A program made the position numbers and the translations under genes. A stretch of DNA of 52,328 bases from an uncultured Bacteroidales bacterium (GTDB taxonomy: Bacteria > Bacteroidota > Bacteroidia > Bacteroidales > Paludibacteraceae). Positions 39,824 to 48,266 of the stretch are shown here, piece by piece; position 1 is the first letter of the stretch, and every line of letters starts with the position of its first letter. Location: positions 1 through 52,328 of the forward strand of contig CACZEL010000012.1 of assembly GCA_902780235.1 (NCBI GenBank), in the 5' to 3' direction. The notes under the pieces are model-generated. The model had not been told where the DNA came from, did not search any database, and worked only from the letters and a program-made list of their open reading frames with translations.

Positions 39824-41758
39824 ATGGCAAAAGGTAATATTGGGGTAACGAGTGATAATATCTTCCCCGTGATTAAGAAATTTTTGTATTCAGATCATGA
39901 GATCTTCTTGAGAGAGTTGATCTCGAATGCGGTGGATGCGACGAGTAAGTTGAAGACCCTTTCTTCGGTAGGCGAAGTGAAAGGTGATTTAGGTGATACG
40001 CGTGTGCGCGTTATTATAGATAAGGCGAAGAAGACCTTGACGGTCTCGGATCACGGTATCGGCATGACCGCCGAAGAGGTGGATAAATACATCAACCAGA
40101 TCGCATTCTCCGGCGCGGAGGAATTCCTGAACCAGTACAAAGACAAGGCTGAGGCGATCATCGGTCATTTCGGTCTCGGTTTCTACTCGGCGTTCATGGT
40201 GAGCAAGAAAGTGGAGATTTTCAGCCAATCGTACAAAGAGGACGCGAAAGCCGTTCATTGGAGTTGTGAGGGCAATCCGGAGTACACGATGGAGGACACG
40301 ATCAAGGCCGAGCGCGGTACGGACATCGTGCTGCATATCGACGATGAGTTTAGCCAGTACCTCGAGGACGCGACGATTCAGGGCTTGCTGAACAAGTACT
40401 GCAAGTTCCTGCCGGTCGAGATCGCTTTCGGTAAGAAGAAAGAGTGGAAAGACGGCAAAGAGGTAGAGTTGGACGAGGAGAATATCATCAACGATATCAA
40501 CCCGGCATGGACGCGTAAACCGACCGAGTTGACCGATGAAGATTACATGAAGTTCTACCACGAGCTCTATCCTATGCAGATGGACGAGCCGCTGTTCCAT
40601 ATTCATCTGAACGTCGATTATCCGTTCAACCTGACGGGTATCCTGTACTTCCCGAAGATCAAGAGCAACCTCGACGTTCACCGCAACAAGATCCAGCTCT
40701 ACTGCAATCAGGTCTATGTGACGGACGAGGTGGAGAACATTGTGCCGGAGTACCTGACCTTGCTGCACGGCGTGATCGACAGCCCGGATATCCCGCTGAA
40801 CGTGAGCCGCAGTTACCTGCAGAGCGATAACAACGTGAAGAAGATCTCGGGTTACATCACGAAGAAAGTGGCTGACAAGTTGGCAGAGTTGTACAAAGCC
40901 GACAAGGACGAGTTCGCCAAGAAATGGGATGACATCAAGATGTTCATTCAGTTCGGCATGCTGACGGACGAGAAGTTCTACGAGAAAGCGACGGGCTTTG
41001 CGCTCGTGAAGAACCTCGGCGGCGAGTACGCGACCTTGGACGAGTACATGGATAAAGTGCGTGAGAATCAAGTAGATAAGGACGGAAACATGGTGCTGCT
41101 CTATACGAACGCGCCGGACGATCATTACACCTATATCGAGCGCGCGAAAGCGAAGGGCTACGATGTGCTGCTCATGGACGGCGAGTTGGATGTTCATTGC
41201 ATGTCGCAGGCCGAGCAGAAACATGAGCACTTGCGTTTCGTGCGTATCGACTCGGACACGATCGAGAACCTGATCAAGAAAGAGGAAGCGGCGAAGGACA
41301 GTTATACGGACGAGCAGAAAGAAGGGCTGCGTAAGGCGTTTGAGGCCTTGCTGCCGAGCGATGCCGACAAACTGCGCTATAACGTGACCTGCGAAGCTGC
41401 TTCGGCGGACGCGCTGCCGGTCTTCCTGACGCAGAACGAGTTCATGCGCCGAATGAAAGAGATGGCGGCACACCAGCAGGAAATGAATTTCTACGGTCAG
41501 ATGCCGGATAGTTACAACCTCGTGGTCAACACGAACCATCCGCTCATTCAGGAATTGGTAGGCAAAGAGACCAGCGAAGAGGTGCAGGAAGAGGTGGAGA
41601 AAGACGGCAAGAAAGAGACCGTTGTCAAAACCGTCTATTCGCTGAACGCCGAAGATGATCGTCTGAAACAGTTGATCGACATCGCGCTACTCGCGAGCGG
41701 CCAACTCAAAGGCGAGGCGTTGGCGAAGTTCGTCAACCGAAGCGTCGAGTTGTTATAA
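39824..41758 (+). CDS. htpG: HtpG: Hsp90-family molecular chaperone
   Basis: A 644-aa ATP-dependent chaperone. GHKL ATPase motifs are LRELISNAVDATSK (N-box), VSDHGIGMTAEEVDK, GHFGLGFYSAFMVS and GTDIVLHI. The middle domain follows with DSPDIPLNVSRSYLQ (catalytic Arg region), then a C-terminal dimerisation domain. It folds client proteins in the cytoplasm under stress. It is followed by a good Rho-independent terminator (41763-41795) and stands alone on the plus strand. Confidence 0.96.
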   Translation: MAKGNIGVTSDNIFPVIKKFLYSDHEIFLRELISNAVDATSKLKTLSSVGEVKGDLGDTRVRVIIDKAKKTLTVSDHGIGMTAEEVDKYINQIAFSGAEEFLNQYKDKAEAIIGHFGLGFYSAFMVSKKVEIFSQSYKEDAKAVHWSCEGNPEYTMEDTIKAERGTDIVLHIDDEFSQYLEDATIQGLLNKYCKFLPVEIAFGKKKEWKDGKEVELDEENIINDINPAWTRKPTELTDEDYMKFYHELYPMQMDEPLFHIHLNVDYPFNLTGILYFPKIKSNLDVHRNKIQLYCNQVYVTDEVENIVPEYLTLLHGVIDSPDIPLNVSRSYLQSDNNVKKISGYITKKVADKLAELYKADKDEFAKKWDDIKMFIQFGMLTDEKFYEKATGFALVKNLGGEYATLDEYMDKVRENQVDKDGNMVLLYTNAPDDHYTYIERAKAKGYDVLLMDGELDVHCMSQAEQKHEHLRFVRIDSDTIENLIKKEEAAKDSYTDEQKEGLRKAFEALLPSDADKLRYNVTCEAASADALPVFLTQNEFMRRMKEMAAHQQEMNFYGQMPDSYNLVVNTNHPLIQELVGKETSEEVQEEVEKDGKKETVVKTVYSLNAEDDRLKQLIDIALLASGQLKGEALAKFVNRSVELL

Positions 41759-41762
41759 AAAG

Positions 41763-41795
41763 AAAAGTTCCCGAGGTTTTCGGGAACTTTTTTTT
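41763..41795 (+). terminator. Rho-independent terminator of htpG
   Basis: Stem AAGTTCCCG (41765-41773) / CGGGAACTT (41781-41789), loop AGGTTTT, T-run 41788-41795. Confidence 0.9.
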
Positions 41796-41831
41796 CGAGA
41801 TGTCGAGATCTCGAGATGTCGAGACCTCGAG
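41795..41831. repeat. TCGAGATG 8-bp array between htpG and clpP
   Basis: TCGAGATG, TCGAGATC, TCGAGATG, TCGAGACC, TCGAGG, starting at the end of the htpG terminator T-run and reaching the convergent clpP stop at 41834. GC-rich, unlike the other arrays, and internally palindromic. Confidence 0.85.
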
Positions 41832-41833
41832 GA

Positions 41834-42460
41834 TTAATCTTTTCTTTCGACGATGGCATCGAGGAAGCCCATTTGGATAGCTTCGTCGGCTTTCATCCAG
41901 TTGTCGCGGTCGCAGAGCGCCTCGATCTGCTCGAGCGTCTGTCCGCTATTCTCCGCCAGCACCTTATAGAGATCGATCTTGAGGTTCTCCATCTCTTTGA
42001 GATGGATAGCTTGATCCTTGAAGGTGGAGTAACCGATACCGGAACTGGGCTGATGGATCATGAATCGCGAGTAGGGCAGGGCGGTACGATGACCTTTCTC
42101 ACCGCTGGAAGCGATGACCGCACCCATCGAGGCAGCCAGACCGAGGACGGTCGTATAAACCGGCGACTTAATGAATTTCATGACCGAGATCAACTCCAAG
42201 CCGGAGTAGCACTCTCCGCCGCCGGAATTGATATAGAGATGAATCGGATCGTGGTTGAGCGAGTCGAGGAACAGGAGTTGGGCAACCAGCGTGTCCATCG
42301 TGTCACCTACCACTTCGCCGCTCAGGAACAGGATACGATCCATCATCAAGCGGCTGAACACATCCAACTGCGTGATATTCAGTTGACGCTCCTCAATAAT
42401 ATAGGGATTAAATAATCTGCCATTCGGCATATTGTTATTTATCATTTTGTCATTTACCAT
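41834..42460 (-). CDS. clpP: ClpP-like protease subunit
   Basis: A 208-aa serine protease with catalytic Ser in GLAASMGAVIAS, His in RFMIHQPSSG and Asp in CDRDNWM; YINSGGGECYSG forms the oxyanion strand. It degrades proteins unfolded by a Clp ATPase. The N-terminus MVNDKMINNNMPNG is partly encoded by the repeat array 42436-42498, and the native start is more likely M6 or M11. It stands beside the kinase-AAA gene and not beside clpX or tig, suggesting a second ClpP isoform. Confidence 0.88.
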   Translation of the reverse strand: MVNDKMINNNMPNGRLFNPYIIEERQLNITQLDVFSRLMMDRILFLSGEVVGDTMDTLVAQLLFLDSLNHDPIHLYINSGGGECYSGLELISVMKFIKSPVYTTVLGLAASMGAVIASSGEKGHRTALPYSRFMIHQPSSGIGYSTFKDQAIHLKEMENLKIDLYKVLAENSGQTLEQIEALCDRDNWMKADEAIQMGFLDAIVERKD

Positions 42461-42498
42461 TTGTTCATTTATTTAGTCATTTAACCATTTCGTTATTT
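42436..42498. repeat. TCATTTAC-type array across the clpP start
   Basis: TTTATCAT, TTTGTCAT, TTACCAT, TTGTTCAT, TTATTTAGTCAT, TTAACCAT units filling the junction between clpP and the kinase-AAA gene. Confidence 0.8.
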
Positions 42499-44281
42499 AC
42501 AAGGATTGCACGACAGCGCGTCGTTGGAGGCCGTTCATCTTGTCTTTGATATGCGAATACTCTTCGATCACCTCTTTCTGCAGCGAGGGTTTGATGTTCA
42601 TGATCGAGGTCATCAATAACTCGTGGCTGATCGGTTGGCGGGTAAACGCAGCCGTCATGGCGGCATCATTGACGATGAAGGCGATATCGGAGGCAATATA
42701 GCCTTCGGTTTTCTTGGCGTACTCGTTCATATCGAGATCATCCGTGGTCGGACGTTTGGCGATATACATGGCGAACATCGCTTTGCGTGCCTCGAAATCG
42801 GGCAGGGGCACGAAGACCTGTTTGTCAATACGACCGGTACGCAGGATCGCGGGGTCGATCTTATCGGGCCGGTTGCTGGTAGCGACGATGAAGATCCCTT
42901 TCTTGGCGCAGTTATTCATCTGCGCGAGGAACTCATTCACCTCGCCGGACTGGTACTCGTTTCCGTGGGCACCACGAACCGGCACCAAGGCATCGAACTC
43001 ATCAAAGCAGAGCACGATCGGGCTGTTCTTCGCCGCCTTGGCAAAGAGTTTTTGGATCTTCGCTTCCGTGCCGTGCACGAGGCTGCTACCGATATCGGAG
43101 GACTTGACGAGCATGAAGTTAAAGCCCGTCTCTTCGGCGAATTTCTCCGCGAAGAAAGTCTTACCGCATCCCGGAGGGCCGTAGAGCAGCATGCCGTTGG
43201 GCGGCGTGATCCGATATTGCTCGGCGAGCTCTTTGTTATTGATCATGAAGATCACTTTCTGCGACACGTAGTCCTTGAGTTCCTGCATGCCGGCTACGTC
43301 AGCGAAACCGTTACCACCTCCGCGACGAATCTCCACCGGCAGGTCATCGTCGTCCTCCGCTCCTTCGCTTCTTCCTTTCTCGCCTCGTCCTTCCTCGGCA
43401 CGCTTACCGCCTTGTTCTTCGAAAGGTTTCTCGTCATCGACGATGGCGAGGATGTCATTGATGGTCTTGAAGCGGTCGGTCGCTTTGAGGGCGAGTCCTT
43501 CCTCGAGGATCGCTTTGACCTTGGGGCTGATGCCGTCAGGTGTCTGCAACGGGTGCGTCTGGCGGTACTGCCACATGGCTTTGAACCGCTCTTTGTAGTC
43601 CCCTTCGGGGGCTACATCGATCATCCACGGAGCCCGACCGGTGAGCATGGTGTAGAGGGTCGCGCAGGCGGAGAAGATATCCGTCTGTTGGTCGAAGATA
43701 CCCACCATCGTCTCTTTGGCGTGGTAGAGCACGTCGAGGTCGTTGGTGTCGAACTCCGCAATGCCGGCACAAGGGGTGCAGGTATGACCGAGGTCAATGA
43801 TGACCGCCTCACCGTTCATGGCGTCGTTGAGCACGATGTTCGCCGGCGTGAGGTCGTTATGGCAGAGCGCGGTCGCCTGCGCGTGCATGTACTGCAGACC
43901 GACGAGGATATTGCGGAAGATAGGCATCGCCTCTTCTTCGCTCATCTTACCGCCTGTAGCCAAACGATCCGCCAGCACCGGTCCCGAGAAATAATCGGTG
44001 ATATAATACTGGTACGAACCGCTCTCTTTCTCCAATCGACCGTCGGCCACATGGCTGACGATATTCCGATGGTGCAGTTGGCGACTATACTCGATCTCCT
44101 TGACGCAACGGGTCTCCTGATTGATCAGTTTGGTCGGGATATTGCCCAATAAGAACACCTTCAGGAAGAACGGGTGATCGTCGCCGTCCACGATACGGTA
44201 AGTCTCCGTGTAGCGGTTGGCTTTGATCAAGTTCTGAACGGTATAGATGCCTATTTTTTCAGATGGATCTAAAACAGCCAT
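42497..44281 (-). CDS. Protein kinase-AAA+ ATPase fusion protein
   Basis: A 594-aa two-domain protein. Residues 10-280 are a eukaryote-like Ser/Thr kinase: Lys41 in FFLKVFL, Glu62 region, catalytic loop HNDLTPANIVLN (141-152, HRD changed to HND) and IDLG (162-165, DFG changed to DLG). A charged low-complexity linker follows (about 287-318), then a Cdc48/FtsH-like AAA+ domain: Walker A GPPGCGKT (368-375), Walker B VLCFDEFD (423-430), IVATSNRPDKIDPAILRTGR (sensor 1 and arginine finger). An unfoldase whose activity is controlled by phosphorylation is plausible. The YbjN-like gene lies 5 bp upstream and clpP downstream, which hints at a protein quality-control role (inference). Confidence 0.85.
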   Translation of the reverse strand: MAVLDPSEKIGIYTVQNLIKANRYTETYRIVDGDDHPFFLKVFLLGNIPTKLINQETRCVKEIEYSRQLHHRNIVSHVADGRLEKESGSYQYYITDYFSGPVLADRLATGGKMSEEEAMPIFRNILVGLQYMHAQATALCHNDLTPANIVLNDAMNGEAVIIDLGHTCTPCAGIAEFDTNDLDVLYHAKETMVGIFDQQTDIFSACATLYTMLTGRAPWMIDVAPEGDYKERFKAMWQYRQTHPLQTPDGISPKVKAILEEGLALKATDRFKTINDILAIVDDEKPFEEQGGKRAEEGRGEKGRSEGAEDDDDLPVEIRRGGGNGFADVAGMQELKDYVSQKVIFMINNKELAEQYRITPPNGMLLYGPPGCGKTFFAEKFAEETGFNFMLVKSSDIGSSLVHGTEAKIQKLFAKAAKNSPIVLCFDEFDALVPVRGAHGNEYQSGEVNEFLAQMNNCAKKGIFIVATSNRPDKIDPAILRTGRIDKQVFVPLPDFEARKAMFAMYIAKRPTTDDLDMNEYAKKTEGYIASDIAFIVNDAAMTAAFTRQPISHELLMTSIMNIKPSLQKEVIEEYSHIKDKMNGLQRRAVVQSL

Positions 44282-44286
44282 AGTGC

Positions 44287-44661
44287 TTATTCGCTAAAAA
44301 TCTCCTTTGCGGTATCTTCGTAAGCGTGGATGAGGATGTTGCAGCAACGCTCGAAGAAATCGCCTACCTCCGGTGTCGAGTCCACAAACATCTCGATCGA
44401 AAGCCACAGTTTGTCGTTCACCAAGTAGGCTTTGACAACCTTGAACGAACGGGTGATCGTGTTGCATGCTTCGAGCACTTTGACGCGGTTGTCCTCCAAC
44501 TCGTAGATGTTCGGCATGATCAGACGGAAATAGGTCTCGTCCTCATCCGGCGTGAAATAGATATGCTTGCCGTTGTACTTGAAATGTACATCGCCATCGG
44601 AATCGATTTCGTGTTTGTAACCCTCGTTAAACAACCAAGCGGTAATAAGATCTGCTTTCAT
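44287..44661 (-). CDS. YbjN-like (type III secretion chaperone fold) protein
   Basis: A 124-aa soluble acidic protein. MKADLITAWLFNEGYKHEID, FKYNGKHIYFTPDEDETYF, and the closing TPEVGDFFERCCNILIHAYE helix match the YbjN/T3SS-chaperone-like fold in length and pattern. YbjN proteins are thought to bind partner proteins and affect stress responses. It starts the kinase-AAA operon with a 5-bp gap, so it is likely an adaptor or regulator of the kinase-AAA protein. Confidence 0.7.
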   Translation of the reverse strand: MKADLITAWLFNEGYKHEIDSDGDVHFKYNGKHIYFTPDEDETYFRLIMPNIYELEDNRVKVLEACNTITRSFKVVKAYLVNDKLWLSIEMFVDSTPEVGDFFERCCNILIHAYEDTAKEIFSE

Positions 44662-44696
44662 AATAGTGAGATTTTAAAGATTTATAAATATCGTTA

Positions 44697-44720
44697 ATTC
44701 TTTCATTCTTTCATTCTTTA
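44697..44720. repeat. ATTCTTTC array (3 x 8 bp) at the end of pepP
   Basis: ATTCTTTC, ATTCTTTC, ATTCTTTA. The last unit includes the TAA stop of the aminopeptidase P gene. Confidence 0.85.
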
Positions 44721-46517
44721 AACTTCGATCGCCTGACATTTGTATGCCAGATACGATTTTTCGTCGTCGTTCAGGAGCGGCGACACCTCTTTATATACGC
44801 GCACGTGATAAGCGTTGAGCCAGTCGATCTCGTCTTCTGTCATCAGGGACATCTCGATCAGTTGCGTGTCGTAGAAACAGAGGGTCAGGGTTTCGAAGGC
44901 GTACCATTCGTCTTCGGTCGTCGTGGCCTTGGTCGGTTTGGCGGGAATGACGGTGATCAGGTTCTCCGTACGAATGCCCCATTTGTCAGTACGATAAATA
45001 CCCGGTTCATCGGAGATGATGTGGCCTACTTCCAGCGCCGTCGGATTATTGTCCGTACGCACGTTCTGCGGTCCTTCGTGGCAACCGAGGAAATGGCCTA
45101 CGCCGTGCCCTGTACCGTGACCGAAAGTGATACCCGCTTCCCACATGTACTGCTTGGCGAGTGCGTCCAGTTGGTTGCCTCGTGTACCTCTCGGGAAACG
45201 TGCCCGTGCCAAGGCAATATGACCTTTGAGCACGTAGGTGTAATCAAGTTTGGCCTGCTGCGGGATTCGTCCTCCGAGCCAGACAGTACGAGTGATGTCG
45301 GTCGTGCCGTCGAGGTACTGACCGCCCGAATCGAGCAGCAGCATGCCTTCGGGTTTGACGATGGCGCATTTGTCTTTGGTCGCCGCATAATGGACGATGG
45401 CGCCGTTACCTTGATAGCCGGCTATCGTACCGAAACTCTCTTCGACGAAGTTCTCGCCCATTATTCGGAACTCGTGCAGTTTCTCCATTAGTTCCCATTC
45501 GGTACGAGTCTCGCCGTGCTTGAAGGCTTTCTCTTCGAGCCATTTGAAGAAACGGGTCAATGCCACAGCATCCTGCCGCATGGCGATGCGTTCGCCCTCC
45601 AACTCAACGGCGTTCTTCTTCGCTTTGTCGATGAGGATCGGCGACTTCGTGTTGATCTTCTTGCATCCCTCCGGAATCGCTTCATAGAGGGCTTCATTCA
45701 CCCGTGCACCATCATAGAGCACGGTGCCGCTGAGGCTCGCAATATAATCGAAGACCGCCTCGTACGGTTGGATGTCGATATTGTTGAAATTCAAGTAGTT
45801 CTGCGCTGGTGAATCAACTTTTTCAGGGTTGACGAAGAGCGTACATTTATCGGCTTCGAGCACGACGTAGGAGATAACCACGGGGTTGTACTCGACATCG
45901 TTTCCGCGGATATTGAGCAGCCATGCGATCTCGTCCAAGGCGCTGACGATCAATGAGTCGCCATGCATGGCGGCTATTTTCTCGCGCATTCTCGCGAGTT
46001 TGGACTCCACGGTCTCGCCGGCAAAATCGGCAGAGTATGGATAGAGCTTGTCCGCAGGAATGGCAGGACGGTCTTCGGTCCAAAGCGGCTTGATCAGGTC
46101 GATGGATTTAAGTTCGATCTTCTCGCTCCAGTCCTTATAATCATTGACGGAGAACATCTCCGGATTGACGCCAACCTTGGCTTTTGGCTCTTGGCTGTTA
46201 GCTGTTAACTCATCGCAGATCCACTCTGTGACAGACGGGCAATCGACGTCGGACTCGCGCATTAACTCAATACCGGAATCTTCGAGTTCGATACCTGCTT
46301 GCAGGTAATAACGGCTGTCGGTCCAGAGGAGCGCTTTGTCCATCGTGACGACCATCGTACCGCTCTCGCCCGAGAAACCGCTCAACCACTGCATCTCGCA
46401 CCAATGGCTCGCCATATACTCACTCGCATGGGGATCGTTTCCCGGCACAACGTAAACGGCTACACCGTGCTCTTGCATCAAACCGCGCAAGGCGGCTATT
46501 TTCTCCTTCGTGTTCAT
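44718..46517 (-). CDS. pepP: Aminopeptidase P family (Xaa-Pro aminopeptidase, M24B)
   Basis: A 599-aa cytosolic metallopeptidase removing N-terminal residues before proline. Two creatinase-like N-terminal domains precede an M24 domain with metal ligands in LLLDSGGQYLDGTTDITRTV (D, D), HGTGHGVGHFLGCHEGPQ (H), ISDEPGIY (E) and GIRTENLI (E). The C-terminal extension matches the three-domain form. LTANSQEPKAKV in the first linker is encoded by a 7-bp array (46177-46212). Promoter at 46538-46568. Confidence 0.9.
   Translation of the reverse strand: MNTKEKIAALRGLMQEHGVAVYVVPGNDPHASEYMASHWCEMQWLSGFSGESGTMVVTMDKALLWTDSRYYLQAGIELEDSGIELMRESDVDCPSVTEWICDELTANSQEPKAKVGVNPEMFSVNDYKDWSEKIELKSIDLIKPLWTEDRPAIPADKLYPYSADFAGETVESKLARMREKIAAMHGDSLIVSALDEIAWLLNIRGNDVEYNPVVISYVVLEADKCTLFVNPEKVDSPAQNYLNFNNIDIQPYEAVFDYIASLSGTVLYDGARVNEALYEAIPEGCKKINTKSPILIDKAKKNAVELEGERIAMRQDAVALTRFFKWLEEKAFKHGETRTEWELMEKLHEFRIMGENFVEESFGTIAGYQGNGAIVHYAATKDKCAIVKPEGMLLLDSGGQYLDGTTDITRTVWLGGRIPQQAKLDYTYVLKGHIALARARFPRGTRGNQLDALAKQYMWEAGITFGHGTGHGVGHFLGCHEGPQNVRTDNNPTALEVGHIISDEPGIYRTDKWGIRTENLITVIPAKPTKATTTEDEWYAFETLTLCFYDTQLIEMSLMTEDEIDWLNAYHVRVYKEVSPLLNDDEKSYLAYKCQAIEV
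46177..46212. repeat. 7-bp array (GCYAAYA family) inside pepP
   Basis: CTTGGCTT, TTGGCTC, TTGGCTG, TTAGCTG, TTAACTC on the plus strand. The coding strand gives LTANSQEPKA. Confidence 0.8.
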
Positions 46518-46537
46518 AGTAACGCAAATTTAGGCTG

Positions 46538-46568
46538 CAAATATACAACAAAAAAAGCATATATACAA
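46538..46568 (-). promoter_or_regulatory. Promoter of pepP
   Basis: Minus strand TTG (46568-46566), 20 bases, TATATTTG (46545-46538). Divergent from the MBL promoter 28 bp away. Confidence 0.75.
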
Positions 46569-46595
46569 ATTTTAAGAATAAAATTTCAAGATTTT

Positions 46596-46626
46596 TTGCA
46601 TATATCAATTTTTTTTTGTAATTTTG
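46596..46626 (+). promoter_or_regulatory. Promoter of the MBL hydrolase operon
   Basis: TTG (46596-46598), CATATATC and a T-tract (20 bases), TAATTTTG (46619-46626). The start codon follows 16 bp later at 46643. Confidence 0.78.
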
Positions 46627-46642
46627 TGCCCGATTTGGTAAT

Positions 46643-47485
46643 ATGGAGGAAAATGAGCTCATATTCAGGTGCTTTGCCAGCGGAAGTAGCGGCAACTGTT
46701 ACTACCTTGGTACGCGTCGTCAGGGAATCCTGATCGATGCCGGCATCTCTGCGCGTTCGATTCAGAAATACTTGCGCGACATGGGGCTGGATTTCCAAAA
46801 TATCATGGGCGTGCTGATCACGCACGATCACGCCGATCATATCCGTGCCGTAGGTACGTTGGGCGAGCGTGTTCATCTGCCGATCTACACGACGGCGGAG
46901 ATCCACGAAGGTATCGATCGGAACTATGGCGTAAGGGAGAAACTGCGTACCAGTCGCCGTTATTTCGAGCGCGGCGTGGAGTGGGAGCTCTTCGGCATGC
47001 GGATCAATACCTTCCATATCGAGCACGACTCGACGGATTGTCTGGGGTACTGCATCGATTATCTGGGGCAGCGCTTTGTGCTGATGACCGATTGCGGGTC
47101 GATCAATCCCGAGATGGAGGAGTATATCCGTACCGCCAACCACTTGGTCATCGAGGCGAACCATGACGAGCATATGTTGCTCAACGGTCCGTATCCGACC
47201 TACCTCAAGGAGCGTATCTTGAGTCCCCGCGGACACCAGTCGAACGACGTGTGCGGCGAGTTGCTCGAGCGGAACTGGCACCCGGAGTTGCGTAATGTAT
47301 GGCTTTGCCATCTGTCGCTGGAGAACAACGATCCCGAAGTGGCGTACAACACGGTTGCTTCCTACCTCGAAGAGATCGATATCATCCCGGGTCAGGAAAT
47401 CTTCCTCAAAGCCCTCGATCGCACCTCGCCGAGTCCGGTGTATAGGCTCAACGATCAAATGATCGTCGATCCGTTAAAAGGTTAA
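46643..47485 (+). CDS. Metallo-beta-lactamase fold hydrolase (YycJ/WalJ-like)
   Basis: A 280-aa MBL-fold protein. FASGSSGNCYYLGTRRQGIL is the N-terminal signature of the YycJ subgroup, LITHDHADHIRAVG the HxHxDH metal motif, HDSTDCLGYCI and MTDCGS follow, and LVIEANHDEHML adds ligands. Relatives are exonuclease-like or signalling hydrolases. It starts a plus-strand operon with the GT2 gene and argS. Its final codons (DPLKG, stop TAA 47483-47485) are encoded by a GTTAAA repeat array. Confidence 0.88.
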   Translation: MEENELIFRCFASGSSGNCYYLGTRRQGILIDAGISARSIQKYLRDMGLDFQNIMGVLITHDHADHIRAVGTLGERVHLPIYTTAEIHEGIDRNYGVREKLRTSRRYFERGVEWELFGMRINTFHIEHDSTDCLGYCIDYLGQRFVLMTDCGSINPEMEEYIRTANHLVIEANHDEHMLLNGPYPTYLKERILSPRGHQSNDVCGELLERNWHPELRNVWLCHLSLENNDPEVAYNTVASYLEEIDIIPGQEIFLKALDRTSPSPVYRLNDQMIVDPLKG

Positions 47486-47528
47486 ATAGTTAAAATGGTT
47501 TTTTCTTTGAAAAAACGTTAAATTGTTA
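47472..47528. repeat. GTTAAA array with embedded hairpin, between the MBL and GT2 genes
   Basis: GTTAAAAG, GTTAAATA, GTTAAAATG, hairpin GTTTTTTC-TTT-GAAAAAAC (47498-47516), GTTAAATT, GTTAGATATG. Third example of the array-hairpin-array plan (see 10733, 39767). Confidence 0.8.
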
Positions 47529-47531
47529 GAT

Positions 47532-48266
47532 ATGGAGCGTTTAGTAATTATTCCTACCTACAACGAAAAAGAGAATATAGAGGCAATCATCACGGCTGTG
47601 ATGGAGTTGCCGCTGGAGTTCAACGTGTTGGTTATCGACGATGGTTCGCCGGATGGTACGGCCGCTATCGTGAAGAGCCTCATGGCCGGTAAATACAAAG
47701 ACCGTGTCTTCCTCATCGAACGTTCCGGTAAGTTGGGTCTCGGTACGGCTTATATCGCCGGTTTCAAGTGGGCGATCGAGCATAAAGCCGATTATATCTT
47801 CGAGATGGATGCGGACTTTTCGCATAACCCGCAGGACCTGCTCAAGCTCTATGACGCGTGTGCGAACCAAGGAGCCGACCTCGCCATCGGTAGCCGTTAC
47901 GTGACCGGTGTGAACGTGGTCAACTGGCCTATGGGACGCGTGCTGATGTCTTATTTTGCATCCAAATATGTGCGCACCGTGCTCGGCGTCAATATCCACG
48001 ACACAACCGCCGGTTTTGTGGCATACAAACGTCATACGCTCGAGACGATCGAACTCGATAAGATCCGCTTCAAAGGCTATGCCTTCCAGATCGAGATGAA
48101 GTTCACCGCCCATAAATGCGGTGCGAAGATCATCGAGGTGCCGATCATCTTCGTCAACCGTGTGCTCGGTACGTCCAAGATGTCCGGCGGCATTTTCTCC
48201 GAAGCTTTGCTCGGCGTGATCCGTCTGAAAATTAGTAGCTGGTTCAGAAAATATCCTAAATTATGA
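47532..48266 (+). CDS. Polyprenol monophosphomannose synthase-like GT2 glycosyltransferase
   Basis: A 244-aa GT2 enzyme similar to dolichol-phosphate mannose synthase (Dpm1). VIIPTYNEKENIE, VIDDGSPDGTAAIV, FEMDADFSHNPQDL (DxD-like) and AIGSRYVTG are the catalytic motifs. NRVLGTSKMSGGIFSEA is the conserved end. No extra membrane domain is fused. It transfers a sugar from GDP-mannose or a related donor to a polyprenyl phosphate. The start is ATG 47532, and its end overlaps argS by 4 bp. Confidence 0.88.
   Translation: MERLVIIPTYNEKENIEAIITAVMELPLEFNVLVIDDGSPDGTAAIVKSLMAGKYKDRVFLIERSGKLGLGTAYIAGFKWAIEHKADYIFEMDADFSHNPQDLLKLYDACANQGADLAIGSRYVTGVNVVNWPMGRVLMSYFASKYVRTVLGVNIHDTTAGFVAYKRHTLETIELDKIRFKGYAFQIEMKFTAHKCGAKIIEVPIIFVNRVLGTSKMSGGIFSEALLGVIRLKISSWFRKYPKL

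Noticed and set aside
39989-41539. A 516-codon frame antisense to htpG
   Set aside because: htpG is certain from its motifs. The reverse frame is rich in His, Arg and Val, as expected of a shadow.
41834-42460. Inactive ClpP homolog lacking the catalytic Asp
   Set aside because: On closer alignment the Asp in CDRDNWM falls at the catalytic position, and Ser and His are present, so the triad is complete.
42623-44152. A 509-codon frame antisense to the kinase-AAA gene
   Set aside because: Shadow of the well-supported kinase-AAA fusion. No domain is seen.
46586-47458. A 290-codon frame antisense to the MBL hydrolase
   Set aside because: The MBL metal motifs lie on the plus strand with a consensus promoter.
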